NCBI GenBank assembly: GCA_035536455.1
Contig: DATLOC010000010.1
Location: forward strand, 1-64,000
Direction of reading: 5' to 3'
Source: DASUNQ01 sp035536455
GTDB lineage: Bacteria > Acidobacteriota > Thermoanaerobaculia > Multivoradales > UBA5704
DNA: 64,000 bases
A program made the position numbers and the translations under genes. Under the pieces are notes generated by a model. That model was given only the letters and a program-made list of their open reading frames with translations, was not told the DNA's origin and did no database searches. Positions 50,407 to 60,890 of the stretch are shown piece by piece; positions within the stretch are counted from its first letter, which is position 1, and every line of letters starts with the position of its first letter.

Positions 50407-51186
50407 GTGATCCCGGAATCACCCCACCTCCACCGCTCCGAGGCGCTGTCTCTCCTCGCCTATCTGCCGCCGCGCGAGCAGGTCGTTCTCGGCCATGTGC
50501 TCGAGTGTCAAGCGTGTCAGCAGCTCGTTGCCGCGCTCCTCGGACCACCGCCGCTTCCCGCTGAAGGCGTGGGAGCGCCACAGGCCGACCGGGACATCCG
50601 GGCGGCCCTCGCCGCAGGTCTCGAGCAGGCGGCGGAGCGACTGGCCGCTGAGCGGGGCGTGGCCGAGCCTGCCCTGGCCGAGCTGTTGGCTCTCGATCCT
50701 GAAGACCGGCGGCGGCGCATCCGCGAGGAGGCGCGCTTCCGCTCGCTCTCGATCGCCCACCTCCTCCTCGAGAGAAGCCACCGAACCGCCGAAGAAACAC
50801 CCGAAGAGGCTGAGAGCCTTGCCGTCCTCGGACTCTCGATCCTCGAACGCCTCGATCCTGAACAGGAGCCGGCGCAGCTGATCAGCGAGCTGAGGGTGCG
50901 GGCCTGGGGCTTGGTGGCGCTGGCGTGCTGGATGGCACAACGGTGGGAATCGACGCGGGAGGCGTTGGAGCACGCCGAGAAGGAGCTGGTGGCGGCCGGC
51001 TACGGCACCAAGGGCCTGGGCTTCCGGCGCACCCTGGCCGCCTTCCGGCGCACCGAGCGGCAGTCGGCGGAGGCCTTCTCGCACCTCACCCGCGCAGTGC
51101 TGCTCTTGGTGGGAAGGCTCGTCGTGAACGGGGGCGACCCTGCCGAAGAGGATTCACCCAACCGTGCCCTGGAGACGGAGAACTGA
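50407..51186 (+). CDS. shorter HxxxCxxC zinc-finger-like/helical-repeat protein
   Basis: A 259-residue protein from GTG 50407. The N-terminal HVLECQACQQL repeats the H-x3-C-x2-C motif of its neighbour. The following helical part (FRSLSIAHLLLERSH, ELRVRAWGLVALACWMAQRWESTREALEHAEKEL) aligns with the N-terminal half of the 48516-49835 product, but the C-terminal TPRs are absent. Either it is a truncated paralogue or a distinct short form. It ends about 90 bp before the 21-bp repeat array. Confidence 0.7.
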   Translation: MIPESPHLHRSEALSLLAYLPPREQVVLGHVLECQACQQLVAALLGPPPLPAEGVGAPQADRDIRAALAAGLEQAAERLAAERGVAEPALAELLALDPEDRRRRIREEARFRSLSIAHLLLERSHRTAEETPEEAESLAVLGLSILERLDPEQEPAQLISELRVRAWGLVALACWMAQRWESTREALEHAEKELVAAGYGTKGLGFRRTLAAFRRTERQSAEAFSHLTRAVLLLVGRLVVNGGDPAEEDSPNRALETEN

Positions 51187-51277
51187 CTGAGGTGGCGGCC
51201 GAGAAGCGCTCCCGGGACCGTCTCGCGGGTGGAAGTGCGGCAGAATGTCGCGGTCATCAGCCTCCGCACGCCGCAGG

Positions 51278-51592
51278 AAGCTTCCCTTTTGAAAAGGGAA
51301 GCTTAGGTTTTCAAAAGCGAGGCTTCCCTCTTGAAAGGGGAAGGTTCCCTTTTCAAAAGCTAAGCTTCCCTCCTCAACAGCCAAGCTTCCCCTTTGAAAG
51401 GCGAAGCTTCCCTCTTGGATGGGGAAGCTTAGCTTTTGAAAAGCGAAGCCTCCCTCTTGGATGGCGAAGCTTCCCTCTCGGAAAGCGAAGCCTCCCTTTT
51501 CAAAGGCGAAGCTTCCCCCTTGAAAAGCTAAGCCTTCCTCTCGGCCGGGGAAGCTTCGCCACCGGGGTGGGGAGCCTTCCCCACCGCGCCCC
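51278..51592. repeat. 21-bp tandem array, 15 units in exact register, with self-complementary units
   Basis: AAGCTT or a one- or two-base variant recurs at 51278, 51299, 51320, 51341 and every 21 bp to 51572, with no slip. Consensus unit about AAGCTTCCCTYTTGAAAAGSG. The first unit plus the next box (51278-51304) is a near-perfect palindrome around a central G, so neighbouring units can form hairpins. 21 bp equals two helical turns and seven codons; both strands give open frames of repeated heptads (GSFPFEK-like), but no ribosome-binding site or stable start supports translation. The gene-free stretch 51187-51664 holds little else. Confidence 0.93.
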
Positions 51593-51664
51593 TAGTCTCA
51601 CCCGCGCCGGCGGAATCCTCCGGCCGGCGCTTCCTTCCACTGTTTGGATTGAAGGAGAGCCCCC

Positions 51665-52045
51665 ATGCCTGACCGGAACCTAGTCGAACTGATCGCGGCG
51701 ATGGACGTGCTAAGCAGCAACCTCAAGGCGCGCCTGCCCGAAATCCCACTTCTCGAGCCCCTTCAGACGGACCTCGACGCCTGGCTCGCCGAGACCCGCG
51801 GCCTCGAGAACCAACAGGAGATCTACACCGCCCGCCTGCGGGAGACCAACGAGAAGCGCCGGCGGGCCGAGGCCCACGGCATCGAGCTGCGCGCCCAGGC
51901 CGACGCGGCCCTACGCGGCCAGTTCGGCACCAAGAACAAGGTGCTCCACGAGTTCGGCCTCAAGCCGCGCGGCGGGCGCCGCACGGCGAAGAAGGCCGAG
52001 ACCCCGCCGCCGGCACCGACGCCGGCCAAAGCCGCGTCGAGCTAG
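51665..52045 (+). CDS. small helical protein downstream of the 21-bp array, function unknown
   Basis: A 126-residue protein with AAGGAGA before ATG 51665. It is predicted to be largely helical (LVELIAAMDVLSSNLKARL, LDAWLAETRGLENQQEIYTARLRETNEKRRRAEA), followed by the motif GTKNKVLHEFGLKPRGGRR and a Lys/Ala/Pro-rich low-complexity tail. The basic C-terminus suggests nucleic-acid contact. I do not recognise a named family. Its promoter must lie in or beside the repeat array, so the array may be its control region. Confidence 0.7.
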   Translation: MPDRNLVELIAAMDVLSSNLKARLPEIPLLEPLQTDLDAWLAETRGLENQQEIYTARLRETNEKRRRAEAHGIELRAQADAALRGQFGTKNKVLHEFGLKPRGGRRTAKKAETPPPAPTPAKAASS

Positions 52046-52138
52046 CGGCGGCTGCGGGGAGGGTGCCGGGGGCGGCGCGCCCGCCTCCGGCACCCTCCGG
52101 CCGCAGGCTTTCTGCAATGAACTTCTAAGGGGGATGAT

Positions 52139-52350
52139 CTACGGCAAGTTCAACAAGCAGGACATCGGACAGAGGCAGTCTCGGAGGTAGATCATTCGAG
52201 CGGTTCGCGCCGCTCATACTCGCCCTGCGCGCCCCGCTCGATTGGGTCCTCTGCTAAACAGCCGTACATTCGGTCGACGAAGGCCTGCCAGTCTTGCTGT
52301 TCTCCGCTAGCGCAGGCGGAGCGAGAGCTGACTGTCGCTTTGTTGTCCAT
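52139..52350 (-). pseudogene. possible vapBC-type toxin-antitoxin remnant
   Basis: The 345 bp between 52045 and mlaD hold one plausible short frame on the minus strand: 52192-52350, 52 residues, containing DWQAFVDRMYGCLAEDPIER and a charged tail. This resembles the C-terminal end of some VapB-like antitoxins. An ATG overlaps its stop (ATGA) and opens a second frame MIYLRD..., like the MxYLLD start of PIN toxins, but it stops after 18 codons (52139). I read this as a toxin-antitoxin pair with the toxin lost. The match is from motif memory only, so this is tentative. Confidence 0.35.
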
Positions 52351-52390
52351 TCTCTTCTTCACCAGCGGGCCTCGAGCAGAGTATAGACGC

Positions 52391-53845
52391 CTACCGGATC
52401 GGCACGCTCCCTAGCAGATACTTGAGGTAATCGTCCCGCCAGCGGATGCCGCCGCCCAAGAAGAAGCTGTCGTCTTCCAGGAAATCGTCGTAGCCGCCCA
52501 TCAGGTAGAGGTTGGGGTGGAAGAGCCAGCGGGTGCTCAGGCGGACGTGCGGATCCTGGTCGTCGTCGCGGTTGAAGTCGAAGGCCTCGAGCGAGAGCCA
52601 GAGGCGGCGGTCGAAGAGGGGGTACTCGACCTGCGCGCCGCCGCTGTCTTCGATCAGGCCTCCCCAGAGGTGCAGGTCGTTCGCGGCGCGGTAGCCGAAG
52701 AGGGCCGAGATCACCTTCTCGTCCTCGCGGGTGAAGGTCTCGACGGTCGTCGTCTCGCTGGTGCCATCCGGGTTGGTGACGGTGATCCGCTGCGTCTTCG
52801 TCTTGGTATTGCCATGCGGCGTGTTGGCGATCCCGACGCGGTACATTTGCCGCTCGTCCTTGGGGCCGATGTCGAGGCGGAAGGCGGACTGCGTCTCCTC
52901 GAGGTCCTGGAGGTAGAACCCCTCCATCCCGACGTCGATCTGGAACTTCTGGATCGTCCCCAGGGCGCCGCTCAGGTTCTCGACGCCCCCCTGGATGCTG
53001 TCGAGGGTCGCCACCAGCTCGTTGTGCGCGGTCTCGTCGGTCAGGAGCTTGCCGAGCGTCCCCTCGCCGCGCGCGATACGGCCGGTGATCTCGTTGAGGT
53101 TGTCGACCGAGACCTGGAGGCGCCCTGTCAGGTCGCGCACGTTGTCGACGCTCTTCCCCACGTCGTCACGGTTCTCGGCCACCAGGTCGGCGATCTGGGT
53201 GACCGCCCGCTCCATGTCGCCGGCCAGCCGCGGCAGCTCACGGGCGAGAGTGCCGGAGAAGCTCGCGAAGTTGCTCACCGCCGCGCCGATCTGCGCCTGG
53301 TTGGCGGCGACCAGGAGGCGGATCTCGGTGCTCGTCGCCTGCATGTCGGCGAGGAGGCGGCTGATGGCGCCGCCCAGGTCCTCGCCGGCGAGCGAGCCGG
53401 TCAGCCCCTGGATCGAGTCGCCGAGGCGGTTGAACTTGGCGAGCGCCTCGTCGAAGGTGACCGGCGTCTCGCCGGGGAGGACCGCCCCCTCGGGCAGGGG
53501 CGGTGCGCCGGCGGGGCCCGGGATCAGCTCCACGAACTTGTCGCCGAGGAGGCCGATGTTGGAAATCCGCGCCCGCGTGCCGACGGTGAGCCGCAGCGGC
53601 TCGTCCAGGAGCAGGCTGACGCGCGCCTGCCCCCCTTCGAGGGTGATGCCGTCCACCCGCCCGACGCGCACGCCGGCCACCCGCACCGCCGCCTGGTCGT
53701 CGAGCCCGGCGACGTCGCGGAACTGCGCCGCCAGGCGCTCGCGGTCCTCGCCGAAGAGCTCCAGGTCCTCGACCTTGAGGATGAAGACCGCCAGCGCCAC
53801 CAGGCAGACGGTCATGAAGATGCCGACTTTCAAGGCGTTGGCCAT
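52391..53845 (-). CDS. MCE/MlaD-family lipid-transport protein with C-terminal beta-rich extension
   Basis: A 484-residue protein. N-terminal anchor (VGIFMTVCLVALAVFIL), then one MCE domain (FRDVAGLDDQAAVRVAGVRVGRVDGI ... ISNIGLLGDKFVELIPG, about 35-120), a long helical region (about 130-300), and a C-terminal ~180 residues of amphipathic beta-type sequence (FRLDIGPKDERQMYRVGIA, ALFGYRAANDLHLWGGLIE, LWLSLEAFDF, LYLMGGYDDFLE, SFFLGGGIRW) like an outer-membrane barrel or sheet. MlaD in E. coli ends after the helix. Upstream are its ATPase and permease. Confidence 0.85.
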   Translation of the reverse strand: MANALKVGIFMTVCLVALAVFILKVEDLELFGEDRERLAAQFRDVAGLDDQAAVRVAGVRVGRVDGITLEGGQARVSLLLDEPLRLTVGTRARISNIGLLGDKFVELIPGPAGAPPLPEGAVLPGETPVTFDEALAKFNRLGDSIQGLTGSLAGEDLGGAISRLLADMQATSTEIRLLVAANQAQIGAAVSNFASFSGTLARELPRLAGDMERAVTQIADLVAENRDDVGKSVDNVRDLTGRLQVSVDNLNEITGRIARGEGTLGKLLTDETAHNELVATLDSIQGGVENLSGALGTIQKFQIDVGMEGFYLQDLEETQSAFRLDIGPKDERQMYRVGIANTPHGNTKTKTQRITVTNPDGTSETTTVETFTREDEKVISALFGYRAANDLHLWGGLIEDSGGAQVEYPLFDRRLWLSLEAFDFNRDDDQDPHVRLSTRWLFHPNLYLMGGYDDFLEDDSFFLGGGIRWRDDYLKYLLGSVPIR

Positions 53846-53860
53846 CGCGTTCCCTTCCTT

Positions 53861-54637
53861 CTATGCACCAGGTCCGTCGTCGGACAGCGGCCCGTGCGCC
53901 TCGCCGCGGATGAACTGCTGCACCCGCGGGTCGGGCAGCTCGCGCAGCTCGGCCGGCGGGGCGAGGGCGATGAGCTTGCCCGCATGCAGCATGCCGATGC
54001 GGTCGGCGATGCGGTAGGCGCTCTCCATGTCGTGGGTGATCGTCACCGTCGTCGAGTGCAGGCGGCCCGAGAGATCGATGATGACCTCGTCGATGAGCGC
54101 CGTGGTCACCGGGTCGAGGCCGCTCGTCGGCTCGTCGAAGAGCAGGATCTCGGGCTGCAGCGCCACCGCGCGCGCGAAGCCGACGCGGCGGCGCATGCCG
54201 CCGGAGAGCTCCGACGGCAGCTTCTTTTCAACCCCTTCGAGACGCACCAGCGCCAGGCACTCTTCCACCCGCTCGGCGACCTCTTCGCGCGGCAGGCGCG
54301 CCTGGCGCTTCAACGGGAAGGCGACGTTGTCCCCCACCGTCATCGAGTCGAAGAGCGCCCCCTCCTGGAAGGCCATCCCGAAGCGGCGGCGGAACTCGGT
54401 GATCTCGCGGTAGTCGAGGGCGTGGAGGTCGATGCCGTCCACCTCCACCTTGCCGGCGTCGGGGCGCAGCAGGCCGATGATGTGCTTCAAGAGCACGCTC
54501 TTGCCGCTCCCCGAGGCGCCGATGATGACCGTCGACTCGCCGGCCAGGACGTCGAGGTCCACGCCGTCGAGCACGACCTTCGGGCCGAACGACTTGCGCA
54601 GGCCGCGGATCCGGATCTTGACCTCGGGGGCGGCCAT
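53861..54637 (-). CDS. mlaF: MlaF-type phospholipid ABC transporter ATPase
   Basis: A 258-residue ATPase: Walker A GASGSGKSVLLKHIIGL, FQEGALFDSMTVGDNVAFPL (typical of MlaF/Mkl), signature LSGGMRRRVGFARA, Walker B LLFDEPTSGLDPV. It powers lipid movement with MlaE and the MCE protein. Its ATG overlaps the mlaE stop. Confidence 0.94.
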   Translation of the reverse strand: MAAPEVKIRIRGLRKSFGPKVVLDGVDLDVLAGESTVIIGASGSGKSVLLKHIIGLLRPDAGKVEVDGIDLHALDYREITEFRRRFGMAFQEGALFDSMTVGDNVAFPLKRQARLPREEVAERVEECLALVRLEGVEKKLPSELSGGMRRRVGFARAVALQPEILLFDEPTSGLDPVTTALIDEVIIDLSGRLHSTTVTITHDMESAYRIADRIGMLHAGKLIALAPPAELRELPDPRVQQFIRGEAHGPLSDDGPGA

Positions 54638-55409
54638 CAGAAGAGGAGCTTGGTGAGGAAGAAGTCGGCGATCAGGATGGCGATCGAGGCGACGACCACG
54701 GCGTTGGTCGTCGAGCGCCCCACCCCCTCGGCGCCGCCGGTGGTGTAGAAGCCCTTCTGGCAGCCGATGACCGCCACCAGCAGGCCGAACACCGCCGACT
54801 TGATCAGGCCGGAGGTGAAGTCGTTGAGCTGCATGAAGCGGAAAGTGTTCTCGGCGTAGACGACCGGGTTGGCGCCCATCAGCACGACCGACACCAGGTA
54901 GCCGCCGTAGATGCCGATGGCGTCGGCCAAGACGACCAGGAGCGGCAGGGTCAAGACCGCGGCCCAGACCCGCGGCACGACGAGGTAGTGGATCGGGTCG
55001 GTGGCCATCACCTCGAGGGCGTCGATCTGCTCGGTCACCCGCATGCTGCCGAGCTCCGCCCCCATCGCCGAGCCGGCGCGGCCGGCGAGGATCAGCGCCG
55101 AGAGCACGCCCGAGAGCTCGCGCACCATCGACAGGCCGACGATGGAGCCTACAAACCCCTCGGCGTTGAAGCGCTCGAGGACGCTGAAGATCTGCAGCGC
55201 CATGACCATGCCGGTGAACATCGCGGTGAGGAGCACGACCGGCACCGAATCGACGCCCACCCGCACCATCTGCCGCAGCAGCTCGCGCCAGTCGTAGGGC
55301 CGGCGGACGGTCCACACCAGCACCCGCCAGAGCATGACGAAGAAGCGCCCGACCTCGAGCAAGAAGCCTTCGACCGGCCGCAGCGCCGGTACGGCATGGA
55401 CCGCCGCCA

Positions 55410-55410
<1 letters not shown>
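54637..55410 (-). CDS. mlaE: MlaE-type phospholipid ABC transporter permease
   Basis: A 257-residue integral membrane protein of the MlaE/YrbE family: ELLRQMVRVGVDSVPVVLLTAMFTG, then RELSGVLSALILAGRAGSAMGAELGSMRVTEQIDALEVM, which is the family signature, and several membrane helices to ADFFLTKLLF. The ATG at 55410 overlaps the alr stop (ATGA); a longer frame to 55500 is rejected. Confidence 0.95.
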
Positions 55411-56654
<1,244 letters not shown>

Positions 56655-57336
56655 GGTAGTGGTTGCGGAAGCTGGTGTTCTCGCCGATGAAGACGAGCTG
56701 CACGGTGCCGGTCTGGCCGTTCCGGTGCTTGGCGATGATCACCTCGGCGATCCCCTTGTTGTCGGGGTCCTCCGGGTTGTACACCTCGTCGCGGTAGATG
56801 AAGGCCACGAGGTCGGCGTCCTGCTCGAGGGCGCCGCTCTCGCGCAGGTCGGCGAGCTGCGGCCGGTGGTCGGAGCCGCGCCGCTCCGGCTGGCGCGAGA
56901 GCTGCGACAGCGCCATGACCGGGATCTCCAGCTCCTTGGCCAGCTGCTTCAAGCCGCGGCTGATGGCGGCGATCTCGAGGTTGCGGTTCTCGTAGCGGCC
57001 GCCGGCCTGCATCAGCTGCAGGTAGTCGACGATGACCAGCTCGAGCCCCTTCTCCGCCTTGAGCCGCCGCGCCTTGGACGCCATCTCGAGCAGCGTCGGG
57101 TTGGGGGAGTCGTCGATGTAGAGCGGCGTTTCGGCCGTGGCGCGCACCGTCTGGATGACCTTCGTCCACTGATTGCGCGACAGGTCGCCGGAGCGCAGCC
57201 GCTTGAACGAGATGTCCGCCTCCGAGCAGAGCACCCGCAGCGCCAGCTCCTGCTGGCTCATCTCGAGCGAGAAGATCCCCACCGTCCGCTTCTCCCGGAT
57301 CGCCACGTGCTGGGCGACGTTGAGCGCGAAGCTGGT

Positions 57337-58803
57337 GTTGTGCACACAGATGTCGTTGGCCACGAAGTTGTGCGTGTCGGGGATCGTCAGGTCGTAGACC
57401 TGCTCCTCTCCCAGGTAGCTGATGGCGGTGATGCGGTCCCAGTAGAGCTCGCTTTCCGCGAGCGACGCCAGGGACTGGCTGCGGAGCGCCGCGGCGATGG
57501 CGCGCAGGCGACCCCGGCTCACGCCACGCTTGCCGCGATGGAAGTTCCAGCCGCGACCGAGGCCGAGTCGGCGGGTGAGGTCCCCCCAGGGCGCTCCGCG
57601 CCGCTCCTGGTCGATGAGCTCCCAGACCTCGGCAGGCACCAGGTCGCGGTTGGCATGGCGCCGGCGCCGGCTCAGCGCCGCCAGCGCCCGCCGCACCTGG
57701 GCGTCCTTGCCGTAGGCCCCGATGCGCGTGAGGAAGGCGAGGATCGACTCGCGCTCGGTGATGTCGAGCTGCCAGGCATGGCGAATGCCGCCGCGGTACC
57801 GGACTCCGCGCCGGCGCAGGCTGGCGATCACGCCGAACCGCAGCAGCAGGTGCTGCACCTGCCGTGCGAGGCGCTCGCTGCACGAGCAGTACCCCACCTG
57901 CACCTGCCCGCTCTTCCACGTGCTCACCCAGCCGTCGGTCGCGAAGAGACGGTTCAAGAACGCGCCGAGCTCCGGCTCAGGTGCCCGAAAGACGACGTCC
58001 GGCACGAACTTCTCGTGCGCGTCACGACCCATCAGCGCCAACTCCGTGAGCCAGCGAGTGAAGGCGTTGGGCCCGTTGTGGCGCGCGCCGGCGGGGACCC
58101 GGATGGGGAGAACCGACTCCAGGGCCGTAGCCGCAGCGCCCGCCGGCACGTAGCGGCCGCGGCGCCAGCCGGTCACGGAGGCCGGGCTGACGCCGGCGGC
58201 GGCGGCGACGCGGCGCGCCGAGGCCCCGCAGGCCACGAGCGCCTCGTCGAGCGACTCGGCGAAACGGGTGCGCTCCGCCGCAGTGGCGGTCTCGTCGGCG
58301 ACGACCGTCAAGGTCGGGGTGCGCGCTCCGCCCGAATCGGCCTCCGTCACCCGCACGCCGCCGAACCGCGCCACCGCCTCCGCGAAGTCCTCCCGCAGGA
58401 GCGAGCTGCCGTTGGTGAACCGCGCGGCGTTGCCGGTGAGGCCGCCGTCCCCGAGCAGGTAGCCCAGGAGCCGGGCCTTGTGCTCGCCGAGCGACGTGTC
58501 TCCGAAGACTTCCAGCCTGCGCGGCACTCCGATCGCCTCGCCGACCTTCAGGTCCTCCAGCCGCCTCCACCCCCCCAGCGTGAGGAACGGATGAGTCGCC
58601 GTGACCTTCACCCGCCGGCCCAAGCGCGTGGTGACCTCGAACACCGGCTTGATCCCGTCGTCGACGAAGGCGCTCGGAGAGGTCCACTCGAACCGCCGGT
58701 CGGCGGCGAGCGTCAGCAGCCGCGCCGACCTACGCTCGACGATCTCGCCGATCGTGCGCACGCCGCCGTCGGCTTCCACCAGCTCGGCGTCGGCGCTGAG
58801 ACA
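57337..58803 (-). mobile_element. DnaB intein with LAGLIDADG-type homing endonuclease
   Basis: 489 residues, from Cys216 (CLSADAELVE) to His703-Asn704 (ICVHN), with Thr705 as first C-extein residue. Splicing block B is VKVTATHPFLT (TxxH), block F is VYDLTIPDTHNFVA. Two LAGLIDADG-like helices are seen (LLGYLLGDGG at ~327-336, LNRLFATDGW at ~498-507), typical of a monomeric homing endonuclease. Between them lies a segment with a helix-turn-helix look (about 403-436, VAAAAGVSPASVTGWRRGRYVP). The codon edges were checked: TGT at 58801-58803 and AAC at 57337-57339. Confidence 0.93.
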
Positions 58804-59478
58804 CTTCCCCATCCCCGGCCTCCCCGCGACGATGATCAGGTTGCCGCGGTTCAAGCCGTGGGTGATCTGGTCGAAGTCGATGAAGCCGGAGGGGACGCCG
58901 ATGAGCGTCGTCCCGGGGCGCTCTTCGAGGTCCTCGAGCGTCGAGTGGAAGACCTGCGCCAGCGGCACGAATCCGCGCTGGATGGCTTCCTCGCCGAGGC
59001 CGAGGATCGCCTGCTCGGCGCGGTCGAGGGCGGCGTTGGCCTCGAGGCCGCCGTCGAGGCAGTCGCGGATGATGCCGCCGGAGGCCTGGATGAGGCGGCG
59101 GCGGATCGAGCGCTCCTTGACGATCTCGACGTAGGTGTCGATGCGGCCGAGGTCGGGGAGGTCGAGGTCGAGGCTGGCGAGGTAGGCGATGCCGCCGACG
59201 CCGGCGATCCGCCCCTGCTGCTCGAGCTTGGCCTGCAGCGTGCGGAGGTCGATGCCGGCGCCCTCGTTGGTGAGGTCGAGCATCGCCTCGTAGAGGTGTT
59301 GGTGGCGCTCGAGGTAGAAGTCCTGCGCGCGCAGGCGCCCGGAGAGGGAGGGCAGCACCCGCGGGTCGACGAGCACGGCGGCGAGCACCGCCCGCTCCGA
59401 CTCCTCACTGTGCGGCAGGGCCTTCTGTTGCGGCAGCGTGTCGAGCATGCGGGGGGCCCGGGAAGGGCGGCGCCGATT

Positions 59479-60204
59479 CTACCGCGCGGGAGGCGGCGGC
59501 TCGGCCTGCGCCGCCGCCAGCCGCTCTTCGAGGCTCTGGATCGCGGCGGTGAGGGCGGGGTCCTTGGCGCCGAGGGCCTGGGCGCGGCGATAGCTGTCGG
59601 CCGCCTGCTCCAGCCAGTAGGGGTTCTTGGCCTGCAGGTCGCCGAGCAGGTGGTAGTACTCGGGCCGGCGCTCGGCGTGGATCGCCAGCTCCAGCAGCTC
59701 GATCGCCGAGTGGATGTCGCCGGCCTCCGCCAGCACCCGCGCCCGTTCGAAGTAGGCGCGCGCCATCTCCTGCTGCTCGCGCGCGCGGGCGGCGGCCGTC
59801 GCCGGGCCGGTGCCGCCGGCGGCGCCCTCCATCGACGGCATCATCTCCCGGTCGTAGCGCTTCCGCCGGTCGGGAACGCTCAAGGTGAGGTAGGCGCGCG
59901 TGGCGCGCTCGAAGAGCAGCTCGAGCGTCCCCCGGCGCTCCCCGAGACCCACCCGAGGCGCGTGGCGCGGGTGGAGCAGCCGCGCCGCCTCCTCGTATGC
60001 CGTGTGCACCTCGTCGGGCGACGCGGCGACGTCGAGCCCCAGCAGCTCGTAGAAGGAGGCGGAGCCGAGGCGGGCCACCAGCGCCGCCACGCGCTCGCGG
60101 TGAGCGACCGGATCGAGAATCAGCGGCCGCTCGTCGAGCGAGCGGGCGATCCGCTCCTGGAGCAGGCGCAGCACCTCGTCGGGCAGGGTGTCGGGAGCGG
60201 GCAT
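59479..60204 (-). CDS. degenerate J-domain/TPR protein
   Basis: A 241-residue protein. Residues ~48-120 resemble a DnaJ domain (SFYELLGLDVAASPDEVHTAYEEAARLLHP ... AYLTLSVPDRRKRYD), but the HPD tripeptide needed to stimulate DnaK ATPase reads HPR. A helical TPR-like C-terminus follows (ARAYFERARVLAEAGDIHSAIELLELAI). Probably a co-chaperone-derived scaffold without normal Hsp70 activation. It lies 30 bp upstream of dnaB. Confidence 0.75.
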   Translation of the reverse strand: MPAPDTLPDEVLRLLQERIARSLDERPLILDPVAHRERVAALVARLGSASFYELLGLDVAASPDEVHTAYEEAARLLHPRHAPRVGLGERRGTLELLFERATRAYLTLSVPDRRKRYDREMMPSMEGAAGGTGPATAAARAREQQEMARAYFERARVLAEAGDIHSAIELLELAIHAERRPEYYHLLGDLQAKNPYWLEQAADSYRRAQALGAKDPALTAAIQSLEERLAAAQAEPPPPAR

Positions 60205-60296
60205 CGCGTGACGAAAGATTCTAGGTTAAAGCCGGGTCTGCTCACCGCTGGCAGGCAAGGTGCATCCGGCCTCCGGCGCGACGAGGGGAGGGTGCG

Positions 60297-60890
60297 ATGA
60301 AAGGCAACGGGCGCCAGCCGCAGGCGGACAGGCCGGGACACTTCGATTTCCTGCGCGGCTTCCTGTTGCGGCCGAAAGAGGTGGCATCGGTGCTGCCGAG
60401 CTCGCCGGCGCTGGGGGCGAAGGTCGCCGAGTCAGGCGCCGCCGAGCGCGCCGGCGTGGTCGTCGAGCTCGGCCCCGGCACCGGCGCGATCACCCGCGAG
60501 CTCCTCCGCCGCATGCCGGCCGGGAGCCGGCTCGTCGCCATCGAGCGCAACCCGCACTTCGTTCGCCGCCTGCGCGAGACCCTGCGCGACCCGCGCCTCA
60601 CGGTCTGGGCCGGTGACGCCGAGGAGATCGCCCGCGCCCTCGCCGCCGCCGGCGAGCGGCAGGCGGACCTCGTCGTCTCCGGGATCCCCTTCGCGGCGAT
60701 GGACGACCGCATCAGCCGCCGCACCCTGGAGGCGGTGCGCAGCGCGCTGCCGCCGGACGGCCGCTTCGTGGCCTACCAGTTGGTCAGCGACGTGCGCCGC
60801 TTCGCCGATCCCCTCTTCGGGCCCCCCGACGTGCGCACCGTCCTGCGCAACCTGCCGCCGCTCAAGGTCTTCACCTGGCGGCAGCGCTGA
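60297..60890 (+). CDS. phospholipid N-methyltransferase-like SAM enzyme
   Basis: A 197-residue methyltransferase preceded by GAGGGGAGGG. It starts FDFLRGFLLRPKEVASVLPSSPALG, characteristic of the PmtA-like/COG3963 group related to rRNA adenine dimethylases. SAM motif I is VVELGPGTGAIT, then LVAIERNPHFVRRLRE and DLVVSGIPFAAM. The likely substrate is phosphatidylethanolamine. It is convergent with the AS-like gene and overlaps it by 20 bp. Confidence 0.8.
   Translation: MKGNGRQPQADRPGHFDFLRGFLLRPKEVASVLPSSPALGAKVAESGAAERAGVVVELGPGTGAITRELLRRMPAGSRLVAIERNPHFVRRLRETLRDPRLTVWAGDAEEIARALAAAGERQADLVVSGIPFAAMDDRISRRTLEAVRSALPPDGRFVAYQLVSDVRRFADPLFGPPDVRTVLRNLPPLKVFTWRQR

Noticed and set aside
51278..51592. 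CRISPR array
   Set aside because: Units are 21 bp head-to-tail with no unique spacers, and there are no cas genes.
50925..51683. 252-codon frame giving heptapeptide repeats across the 21-bp array
   Set aside because: It starts inside the 50407-51186 gene in another frame and has no independent start signal; the reverse strand yields similar heptads because the DNA repeat is palindromic.
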